From assembly GCA_017396025.1 (NCBI GenBank), contig JAFQNF010000026.1, forward strand, positions 1 through 64,000: DNA of 64,000 nucleotides, written 5' to 3'. Shown here one piece after another: positions 27,158 to 34,169 of the stretch; the first letter of the stretch is position 1, and each line of letters starts with the position of its first letter. The notes below the pieces were generated by a model. The model saw only the letters and a program-made list of their open reading frames with translations, was not told the origin of the DNA and did not search any database. The stretch is from a bacterium. GTDB taxonomy: Bacteria; Cyanobacteriota; Vampirovibrionia; Gastranaerophilales; Gastranaerophilaceae. The position numbers and the translations under genes are program-made.

Positions 27158-27607
27158 TTAAAACCCGTTTTTTAAATATTCCTCTGCATTTTCAGGCTGA
27201 TACGCATTAATTACAGCCCTAGCACACTCTTCACACTCATTATAAATTAAACAGTCGAACGAAACAAGTTCGCTATCACCGTATATTTCGCTAACTTTAA
27301 TACTGTATGTTTTTCCATTTTCAAACTTTTCAATATTGTTCTTATAAGAACGTGTTCCTAATAAAAATCCTAGTTTTGGTTCTGTTCTCTGTGCCCTATA
27401 AAAAGCATAACAGCCAATTGTTTGAGCCATATATTCTATACCAGACAAATATGGAACACCGTTTATGCTTTTATCAAAAAATACTTTATCTTCAGATATT
27501 ACAACCTCTGCAATTAAATACCTTTCATCAATATTGATTTCTTTTATATCATCAATCAATATCATTGGATGATTATGCGGTAATATCTTTTCTAAGTCAT
27601 ACTTCAT
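27158..27607 (-). CDS. 3-hydroxyacyl-ACP dehydratase-like hotdog protein (ApeP type)
   Basis: A 149-residue hotdog protein. The start DLEKILPHNHPMILIDDI and the YLSGIEYMAQTIGCYAFYRA helix match the FabA/FabZ-like 3-hydroxyacyl-ACP dehydratases of aryl-polyene clusters. It would act with the hotdog domain fused to the ligase, giving two dehydratases in the pathway. It lies 5 bp from the ketoreductase gene and 1 bp from the upstream ketosynthase gene, so the operon is tight. Confidence 0.88.
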   Translation of the reverse strand: MKYDLEKILPHNHPMILIDDIKEINIDERYLIAEVVISEDKVFFDKSINGVPYLSGIEYMAQTIGCYAFYRAQRTEPKLGFLLGTRSYKNNIEKFENGKTYSIKVSEIYGDSELVSFDCLIYNECEECARAVINAYQPENAEEYLKNGF

Positions 27608-27608
27608 C

Positions 27609-28670
27609 TTATTTCCCTACTATAAGAACCGCATTTGTTCCACCAAAACCAAATGCACTGCACATACACACTTCCATTTTATCAGATTTTAAATTGTTTT
27701 TATCAACTAATCTTATCTTTGGTAATTCCTCATCATACTCACCATCAAAAATATGTGGGAGCATCTTGCCTGTTTCTAAAACCTTAATGCATAACGCTAA
27801 TTCAATACTAGCAGCAGCGCCTAAACAATGTCCTGTTAATGGTTTTGTTCCACTTGCACACACACTGTCACCAAAGACTTCGTTAACAGCACGAGCTTCC
27901 ATAATATCATTAGCAATAGTTCCGGTTGCATGTAAATTAATATAATCAATATCATCTGGTTTAAGATTTGCTTCACATAATGCCATTTTTATAGCTTTTA
28001 TAGCTTGTTCACCACTAGGATCAGGAGTCGCAGCATTATAAGCATCAGAAGTTTCTCCAATTCCCAATAATTTAATACCTTCGACATCTTTCTCTAAAAC
28101 GAATAACGCTCCACCTTCACCAATATTCATTCCATTTCTATTTTTAGAAAATGGGTTTGTAAGTTCCTTTGTTAAAACTTCTAATGCAGAAAAACCCGCA
28201 ACAGGCAATTTTGCGATTGGGTCAACTCCACCAACAATCACAACATCACAAATATCATTTTCTAATAATTTTCTTGCAGTAGAAAAAGCTTTAACACCAG
28301 AAGTACATGCTGTTGAAACACAAGCAGCAAAACCATTTGTTCCAATATATTCTTTTAAGAATTCGGCTGGATTTGAAATTTTCAAATGTTCTAAATTATT
28401 ACTTTGCTCAAATTCATCAATTCCAGAATTCGTCGTTGCAATAACAATTCCTATTCTTTCTGAATTATATTTACTAGAATCAAACTCCAATTGTTTATAT
28501 AAATGAAGCAAAATTTGATTACATCTTAAATTATAAGTTTCACTTTCAATTAATGGCAGCTTAGCAGTAATTTTATGAGGAAGCAAAACACCACAACAAG
28601 CTTTTTCAAAAATCTCATCAAGATTTTCACCCAAATTACATATTGCTGAAACTTTAGTAATACTTATCAT
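27609..28670 (-). CDS. Second beta-ketoacyl synthase of the cluster
   Basis: A ketosynthase of about 353 residues when started at the ATG at 28670 (MISITKVSAI); an in-frame TTG lies 15 bp upstream. Cys122 in STACTSGVKAF and the two His regions INLHATGTIANDI and LTGHCLGAAASIE form the triad. It is shorter than FabF (about 410) mostly in the N-terminal half. In aryl-polyene systems a second ketosynthase pairs with a chain-length partner, either for starter elongation or as a heterodimer half. First gene of the minus-strand operon; no ribosome binding site precedes the start. Confidence 0.9.
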   Translation of the reverse strand: MISITKVSAICNLGENLDEIFEKACCGVLLPHKITAKLPLIESETYNLRCNQILLHLYKQLEFDSSKYNSERIGIVIATTNSGIDEFEQSNNLEHLKISNPAEFLKEYIGTNGFAACVSTACTSGVKAFSTARKLLENDICDVVIVGGVDPIAKLPVAGFSALEVLTKELTNPFSKNRNGMNIGEGGALFVLEKDVEGIKLLGIGETSDAYNAATPDPSGEQAIKAIKMALCEANLKPDDIDYINLHATGTIANDIMEARAVNEVFGDSVCASGTKPLTGHCLGAAASIELALCIKVLETGKMLPHIFDGEYDEELPKIRLVDKNNLKSDKMEVCMCSAFGFGGTNAVLIVGK

Positions 28671-28711
28671 TTTTGCAATTAACAACCTATTATACTAATA
28701 TTAATATTAAC
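28671..28711. promoter_or_regulatory. Divergent promoter of the aryl-polyene-like cluster
   Basis: This 41-bp AT-rich spacer separates the two divergent arms of the cluster. TATAAT on the minus strand (28694-28689) and TATACT on the plus strand (28691-28696) overlap, so the two arms would share one control point. Leaders would be short (about 8-11 nt) and neither start has a visible ribosome binding site. The -35 elements are unclear. Confidence 0.5.
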
Positions 28712-29314
28712 ATGAATTCAATGAAGTTTTATATAAATAAATACTCTTATTTAAAAAAAGAAATAGCTGATATTTCTTTTATTCCAATGCTTATGAGAAG
28801 AAAGCTTGATACACTTGGAAAAGCTGGATTGTGTACTCTTTATAATGTTTTAGATGAGAATACAAATCCAAATTTGATTTTTGCTTCACAATATGGTGAT
28901 ATAGAGCGAGTTTTAAAATTAATACAACAAAGAAAAGAAGAAGGCGAAATTTCCCCAACAGGATTTAGTTTTTCTGTTCATAACGCAACAATAGGACTAT
29001 TTTCACTATTAAATTCAATCAAAACTTCATATAATTCAATTTCTGCAGGTGAAAACACTCTTTCCTATGGAATCCTTGAAGCAATACTAACCTGCAAAGA
29101 AAAACCAACAATTTTCTGCTTCACAGAAAATAAAGATGACCTTCAAAGTGTTTCTTTTTACTGTTCAACAACAAAATCAAATGAACATGCTCAAGAAATA
29201 ATGTTTATTAAAGAAATGAACAAACAAAAAGATTCTTTTGATGATTTTATATCATTCCTAGAAAACAAAAAACAATGTTACTGCTCTGATTTATATACAC
29301 TTAAAAGAGGTTAA
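28712..29314 (+). CDS. Ketosynthase-like chain-length factor, short form (ApeC type)
   Basis: About 200 residues; start set at the ATG at 28712, with another at 28721. It resembles the short N-terminal ketosynthase-like proteins (Ketoacyl-synt_2) in aryl-polyene clusters: IPMLMRRKLDTLGKAGL, FASQYGDIERVLKLIQ, the SPTGFSFSVHNATIGL segment and ISAGENTLSYGILEAI. It lacks an active-site Cys at the expected place and lacks the second ketosynthase half, so it is likely a non-catalytic partner that sets chain length. It is followed by the PlsC-like acyltransferase gene after 1 bp. Confidence 0.85.
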   Translation: MNSMKFYINKYSYLKKEIADISFIPMLMRRKLDTLGKAGLCTLYNVLDENTNPNLIFASQYGDIERVLKLIQQRKEEGEISPTGFSFSVHNATIGLFSLLNSIKTSYNSISAGENTLSYGILEAILTCKEKPTIFCFTENKDDLQSVSFYCSTTKSNEHAQEIMFIKEMNKQKDSFDDFISFLENKKQCYCSDLYTLKRG

Positions 29315-29315
29315 C

Positions 29316-30056
29316 ATGCGCTTTATCAGAGGATTTATTGTTTTAATACAAATGATTATATTTGCGCTTGGCGCACTTTGCATTGGACTTTTTATCATTC
29401 CAATTAGTGCAATATTTTTAAAAGACTATAATCACAGAAAATTTTGCGCAAATGTAGTTCATAAATCTTGGAAATTTTTTACAATCGTCATGCAAAAATT
29501 TGGTTCAATAAAAGTTGAAACAAATGGTGATTTTCAAAATATCAAAGGGAAAGTAATAGTTGCTTCTCATCCAAGTTTGATTGATATAGTTCTATTAATT
29601 GGACTTATTCCAAACAGTTTGTGTCTGGCAAAAAAAGACTTATTAAAGAATCCCGTTATGTATAAAATTGTGAAATGTTTATACATCATTAACGACATAG
29701 ACTTAGATGAATTTAAAGAAGAAACCAAAAACGCACTTAAACATGACTTTAATATTATCATATTTCCAACAGGAACAAGAACACTCCCAAACGAAGAAAT
29801 TAAAATGCATAAAGGTGCTGCACAAATAGCCATTAATGCAAATACTGATATAATTCCTATAACTATTGAAACAGACTACACAATATTAAGAAAAAACCAT
29901 TTTCCTTTGTCCACAGGTAAAAAAAGAACTCTATTTAAATTAACAAGAAAAAATGATATTAAAATTGCTGAATTTAAAGAAAAAGAAATATCTGAAATTA
30001 AATTAAGAAAACTTCTTTCAGAAAAAATAAAAGAAGAAATTTTCCCTCAAAATTAA
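29316..30056 (+). CDS. 1-acylglycerol-phosphate acyltransferase-like protein (PlsC family)
   Basis: A 246-residue membrane acyltransferase with an N-terminal hydrophobic helix pair, the HX4D motif in SHPSLID (about residue 88) and the second family motif FPTGTRT in place of FPEGTRS. It is cotranscribed with the chain-length factor. In known clusters a glycosyltransferase-acyltransferase fusion (ApeJ) performs a similar step; here only the acyltransferase part is present. It probably builds the lipid anchor of the product. A general phospholipid role cannot be excluded. Confidence 0.85.
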   Translation: MRFIRGFIVLIQMIIFALGALCIGLFIIPISAIFLKDYNHRKFCANVVHKSWKFFTIVMQKFGSIKVETNGDFQNIKGKVIVASHPSLIDIVLLIGLIPNSLCLAKKDLLKNPVMYKIVKCLYIINDIDLDEFKEETKNALKHDFNIIIFPTGTRTLPNEEIKMHKGAAQIAINANTDIIPITIETDYTILRKNHFPLSTGKKRTLFKLTRKNDIKIAEFKEKEISEIKLRKLLSEKIKEEIFPQN

Positions 30057-30082
30057 AAATATTTTTCAAATCACATGCAACT

Positions 30083-30120
30083 ATAAAGCTGACGATAACT
30101 AATGTTATTGTCAGCTTTAT
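30083..30120 (+). terminator. Long hairpin after the PlsC-like gene
   Basis: A 17-bp stem (30083-30099 with 30104-30120) containing one G-T wobble and a 4-nt loop lies 27 bp past the acyltransferase stop. It has no T-run on the plus strand, so termination is plausible but not certain. It directly abuts a copy of the tRNA-Ile 3' end. Confidence 0.6.
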
Positions 30121-30139
30121 GGTGGGCCATCCTGGACTC
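30119..30139 (-). repeat. Duplicate of the tRNA-Ile 3' end (attachment-site-like)
   Basis: About 20 bp identical to the last bases of the tRNA-Ile gene (GGTGGGCCATCCTGGACTC on the plus strand, also at 30300-30318). The two copies are direct repeats 180 bp apart. Short duplications of a tRNA 3' end are the usual mark left by integrases, so this may be a scar of a lost element; it is too short to be a tRNA. Confidence 0.7.
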
Positions 30140-30265
30140 TCTTACTCGTTCGCATTAAACAGCGTTACGTGCCGAAGATTCATCATCTCCGTCACTCCAG
30201 CTTCTGCTCACTCGCGCTCGAACCCTTACAAAACTTCGTTTTGCGGTTCTCGTCCAGATTTAGAC

Positions 30266-30293
30266 AATAAAAAAGACACCCTATGGTGTCTTA
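30266..30293 (-). terminator. Terminator of tRNA-Ile
   Basis: Stem AAGACACC / GGTGTCTT with a CTAT loop; on the minus strand a T-run follows. It lies 9 bp past the tRNA 3' end in its direction of transcription. Confidence 0.85.
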
Positions 30294-30301
30294 TATTATG
30301 G

Positions 30302-30375
30302 TGGGCCATCCTGGACTCGAACCAGGGACCTTACGCTTATCAGGCGTACGCTCTAGCCACCTGAGCTAATAGCCC
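30302..30375 (-). tRNA. tRNA-Ile (GAU anticodon)
   Basis: A 74-nt cloverleaf: acceptor stem GGGCTAT/ATGGCCC, D-arm with AGCTCAGGTGGCTAGAGC, anticodon loop CTGATAA (GAU), T-arm CCTGGTTCGAGTCCAGG and discriminator A. The 3' CCA is not encoded (the genome reads ACC). It has its own terminator. Confidence 0.97.
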
Positions 30376-30427
30376 TTAACCTCTCTCTTGATTATATATT
30401 TACACAAACATTTTTTAAATGCAAGCA

Positions 30428-30721
30428 CTAATCTTCATTTAATGGTCTTAATAATATAATTGAATTTAAATTTAATTGTAAGAATTCATGAGTCTCTGCT
30501 TTACGGTTAGGAAACTCTCTGTGCACCACTTCGCAATTTTTAATAGCAACAAATCTTTTTGCACCATTTAATATGTCAGAAAGAACTCTGTTTTTTCTAC
30601 CTGTTTTTGGCATGAAAACATTACCCTTAATTTGGTAGTCCTTTGTAATAACAAGAACTCTCTCAGACCATATACCAGTAATAAAACTGGTTGCTTCTTC
30701 TATATTATTTTCTTCGTACAT
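30428..30721 (-). CDS. Small conserved protein at the end of the pilus operon
   Basis: A 97-residue all-beta-looking protein. The segments RVLVITKDYQIKGNVFMP, RFVAIKNCEV and the LNLNSIILLRPL ending resemble a family of small proteins annotated as DUF6812-like; this name is from memory and not certain. No signal peptide or membrane segment. It follows the PilC gene by 17 bp on the same strand, so it may take part in pilus assembly or regulation. Confidence 0.6.
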   Translation of the reverse strand: MYEENNIEEATSFITGIWSERVLVITKDYQIKGNVFMPKTGRKNRVLSDILNGAKRFVAIKNCEVVHREFPNRKAETHEFLQLNLNSIILLRPLNED

Positions 30722-30738
30722 CAGTTATTTGTCCTTTC

Positions 30739-31941
30739 TTATGCGCCATATGATTGGAATAATGGCAAGTATAGTGACAATGCCAAGAAACAAACAATTA
30801 CACCGATAAAGATAAGCATAATAGGCTCAATCAATTTACCTAATGTATCAATAATATTATCTAAATCTTGGTCAATTTGTTTTACACTTTGCTCCATTAA
30901 TTCACCCAAACGACCAGACTGTTCACCAGTAGAAACCATGAACAAAATCATTTTAGGGAATAAATTAGCAGCCTTTAAAGATTCAGACAAATGAGCACCT
31001 GCCTGCATCTTTTTGATAGATATTTTAATAGCTTCATTCATTACGTAATTTGATAACGTTGTTTTTGACAAATACAAACACTCGATAATTGGGATACCAG
31101 CATCATAAGCAATTTGCAATACAGTTAAGAAGTTTGAGAAAGCTGCCGCTTTTACCAAGTCAGAAATCAATGGAATCTTCAAAAGAAGTTCATCCATCTT
31201 TCTTCTTGATGGTTCCCATCTTAATAGATACATGAATGTACCAACAATAGCAATTGCACCCAATGGAATACACATCCATTTATCTTTTAAAAATTCACCA
31301 GCATCAATACAAAACTGTGTAATCGCTGGTAATTCTTTACCCTGTTGGTCAAACATATCTTTAAATGCAGGGAATACAAACATTAACATTACAAGAACTA
31401 CAGCAATAGCAAGTAAAACTACAAAAGCAGGATATGTAAGCGCAGATACTACTTTACCTTTAATATCACCTTGCTTTTTTAGTAACTCAATTAAACGTTC
31501 AAATGTTTTATCAATTTCACCAGAGTCTTCACCAGCTTTAGCTAGACCAATATAAACATGACCAAATAAGTTTGGATATTTTGAAATTGTATCAGACAAT
31601 GTATAACCTGAAATAATTTGTTTTTTAATCTCTTGAGCAAGTAAACGAACTTGTCTAGATGCAGCATCTTTTTCAATAAAAATCAAACTTTCAATAATTG
31701 GCAAACCAGCCTTATTCAATGTCAAAAAGGTTTGAGTAAAGTCAATTTTTTCTTTTAAAGATAAAGACTGCAAAGAACCACCTTTTGGCGCACCAGCATT
31801 CGCAGTTAATTCTCTCAGTGAAACTAACTTATACCCCATGTTCTTAACTTTAACACGAGCTTCCACATTAGATTTAGCATCTAATGTTCCTTTAACTTCT
31901 TCTCCGTTCCACTTTTTTGCCAGGTATTCAAATCTTGCCAT
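30739..31941 (-). CDS. pilC: Type IV pilus / type II secretion inner-membrane platform protein
   Basis: A 400-residue PilC/GspF protein with the duplicated GspF domain (about residues 68-190 and 270-393), three membrane segments and the family patterns FTQTFLTLNKAGLPI, GEDSGEIDKTFERL and ISTGEQSGRL-like VSTGEQSGRLGELM. It forms the base on which the assembly ATPase works. It is fourth in the operon after the PilP-like, secretin and PilB genes. Confidence 0.95.
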   Translation of the reverse strand: MARFEYLAKKWNGEEVKGTLDAKSNVEARVKVKNMGYKLVSLRELTANAGAPKGGSLQSLSLKEKIDFTQTFLTLNKAGLPIIESLIFIEKDAASRQVRLLAQEIKKQIISGYTLSDTISKYPNLFGHVYIGLAKAGEDSGEIDKTFERLIELLKKQGDIKGKVVSALTYPAFVVLLAIAVVLVMLMFVFPAFKDMFDQQGKELPAITQFCIDAGEFLKDKWMCIPLGAIAIVGTFMYLLRWEPSRRKMDELLLKIPLISDLVKAAAFSNFLTVLQIAYDAGIPIIECLYLSKTTLSNYVMNEAIKISIKKMQAGAHLSESLKAANLFPKMILFMVSTGEQSGRLGELMEQSVKQIDQDLDNIIDTLGKLIEPIMLIFIGVIVCFLALSLYLPLFQSYGA

Positions 31942-31956
31942 AATGCTTTAACCCCA

Positions 31957-34158
31957 CTACTCTTTAACCGGTCCAAGCACACGAATGAATTCTTCAATAG
32001 TTGTATTACCTTCAACAATATGTCTTAAACAAGATTGATGAAGGGTGCTCATACCCGCACCAACAGCAGCTTCTTCGATTTGAATATCATGAGCAGCTTG
32101 TGCTATTAACTTCTTAATTTCTTTTGTAATAGGCATAATTTCATATACACCCATACGGCCTTTATAGCCTTCAAAGTTACACTTTTCACAGCCACTTGGT
32201 TTATATATTGGTGTTTTTAAGAAACGTTGAATATCTTTCTCATCACCAGAAACAACAAGTTCCGCTTCTTCTCTAGTTGGGAAGTACTGTGTTCTACAAT
32301 CTGGACACAATTTTCTAACAAGACGTTGAGCAATAATACCAACTAATGTTGAAGATACTAAGTAATCTTTAGCACCCATATCAATCATACGAGTAATTGT
32401 TGCTGCTGCAGAGTTTGTGTGAAGTGTTGATAACACTAAGTGACCTGTTAACGCAGCTGAAATAGCTGTTTCTAAAGTTTCAATATCACGAATTTCACCG
32501 ACCAGAATAACGTCAGGGTCTTGTCTTAAGATAGCACGCATACAAGATGCAAAAGTAATACCAGCTTTTGCATTGATTTGCGACTGGTTAATACCATCAA
32601 TCTTAATTTCGACTGGGTCTTCAATCGTAGTAATATTAATTTTTTCATCGTTAATTGCTTTTAACAATGTATAAAGAGTTGTTGTTTTACCAGAACCTGT
32701 AGGACCAGTTGTTAAGATAATACCGTTAGGTACGGTTTGCATTTTCTTAATCAGTTCCAACTCTTCTTTTGTTGTACCTTCAATTTTCATCTCCGCTTTT
32801 GAAGATGCCATATTTACAGCAGGAGCAAGAATTCTTATTACCATCTTCTCTGCTTCACCAACAGGAAGAGTGTTAATACGGAAGTCATAATCCCTGTCTT
32901 TATATGTTATTGAGAACGAACCGTCCTGTGGACGTCTGTGTTCAGCAATATTCATTTTTGAAATAACTTTTAAACGAGTTAATATAGAAGATTCTGTTTT
33001 GGCTGGTAATCTAAATGCTTCACGCAAAATACCATCTTTTCTGTATCTTACGACATACCCTTCTAATCTAGGCTCAATGTGAATATCGCTGGCTTTCATA
33101 TCAATACCATCAGAAACGATTTTGTTTACGAATTTTACAACGATATTTGAATCATCTTTTAACTCTTTTTGAGCTTGCTCAAATAGTGTTTCTTCACGTT
33201 CAAAAGCTAAAGCTTGCTTTTCAATTTTCTTGATAATTTTACTTGTAGCTTTCTTCTGTTCATTGAAGAAATTTTGCATACACATTGCGAACTCGTAATG
33301 TGTAATTATTAATATACTTGGTTTTAAACGAGTTAGGAAAATAATATCATTAATTACTTTTTTATCGTTTGGATTTACCATTGCAACGACAAGAACATTA
33401 TCATCATAACTAATTGGAATAACTTTATTTAATTTAATAAAGTCTTCTGGAAGCATTGATAATACATTTTCAGGAACTTTAAGTTGGTCTGTAGTAACTG
33501 CTTCGTAACCTTGTTGTGCAGTTAAAGCAATTTTTAACTCATTCAAGGTAATTACACCTTGTTGAACAAGAATAGTACCTAATGGCAATTGTGCTCTTTT
33601 TGATTCTAACAAAGCATTATAAATTTGCTCATTAGTAACCAATCCCATTTGTATAAGAACTTCACCAATTTTTTTAGAAAAATATTTGTCATCATGCATT
33701 GATGAATTAACTGGTGCTACCGAATTTAATGATACTGAGTCTTCCTCACCATCACCAACTTGTTCAATATAATCATCATCACTATCATATTTTAGAACCA
33801 AGTCAGAATTTGTATCAGAATCAGAAACATCATTATTTTCATCTTCAATAACTTCAACTTCTTCATCTTGACTAACATCCTCACCCTCAATATGCAAATT
33901 TGATTTTACATAATTAAGAAGCAAAGAAAAATTTTGTTCATTAATGTTACTAACTTTGATATTATTGTTTCCTGCTATTGATGAAATGTTCGTCATTGAT
34001 TCTTCAGGCAAAGACGACTGTGCAGAAACTACAAACACAGCGCCTTTATTTATACAAATTGGAACATATGAATTCAACTCCATATCATGAATATCAAATT
34101 TTGATACTAGAGCGAAATCAATAACACCCTTTATTTTGTCTACTACTTGACTTGTCAT
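31957..34158 (-). CDS. pilB: Type IV pilus / type II secretion assembly ATPase
   Basis: A 733-residue GspE/PilB ATPase. After an unusual N-terminal domain and a very acidic linker (about residues 95-150) comes an MshEN-type domain (KKIGEVLIQMGLVT...), then the core ATPase with Walker A GPTGSGKTTT near residue 487, Asp box and Walker B (DPDVILVGEIRD), His box (GHLVLSTLHTN) and the tetracysteine zinc site (CPDC...CEKC). It powers pilin polymerisation. The N-terminal extension of about 160 residues makes it longer than the usual 560-600. There is no PilT in the window. Confidence 0.96.
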   Translation of the reverse strand: MTSQVVDKIKGVIDFALVSKFDIHDMELNSYVPICINKGAVFVVSAQSSLPEESMTNISSIAGNNNIKVSNINEQNFSLLLNYVKSNLHIEGEDVSQDEEVEVIEDENNDVSDSDTNSDLVLKYDSDDDYIEQVGDGEEDSVSLNSVAPVNSSMHDDKYFSKKIGEVLIQMGLVTNEQIYNALLESKRAQLPLGTILVQQGVITLNELKIALTAQQGYEAVTTDQLKVPENVLSMLPEDFIKLNKVIPISYDDNVLVVAMVNPNDKKVINDIIFLTRLKPSILIITHYEFAMCMQNFFNEQKKATSKIIKKIEKQALAFEREETLFEQAQKELKDDSNIVVKFVNKIVSDGIDMKASDIHIEPRLEGYVVRYRKDGILREAFRLPAKTESSILTRLKVISKMNIAEHRRPQDGSFSITYKDRDYDFRINTLPVGEAEKMVIRILAPAVNMASSKAEMKIEGTTKEELELIKKMQTVPNGIILTTGPTGSGKTTTLYTLLKAINDEKINITTIEDPVEIKIDGINQSQINAKAGITFASCMRAILRQDPDVILVGEIRDIETLETAISAALTGHLVLSTLHTNSAAATITRMIDMGAKDYLVSSTLVGIIAQRLVRKLCPDCRTQYFPTREEAELVVSGDEKDIQRFLKTPIYKPSGCEKCNFEGYKGRMGVYEIMPITKEIKKLIAQAAHDIQIEEAAVGAGMSTLHQSCLRHIVEGNTTIEEFIRVLGPVKE

Positions 34159-34169
34159 TTATTTGCCTT

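Noticed and set aside
30119-30364. An 81-codon plus-strand frame
   Set aside because: It runs through the antisense of tRNA-Ile and its 3' duplicate, so it is a by-product of RNA-gene sequence.
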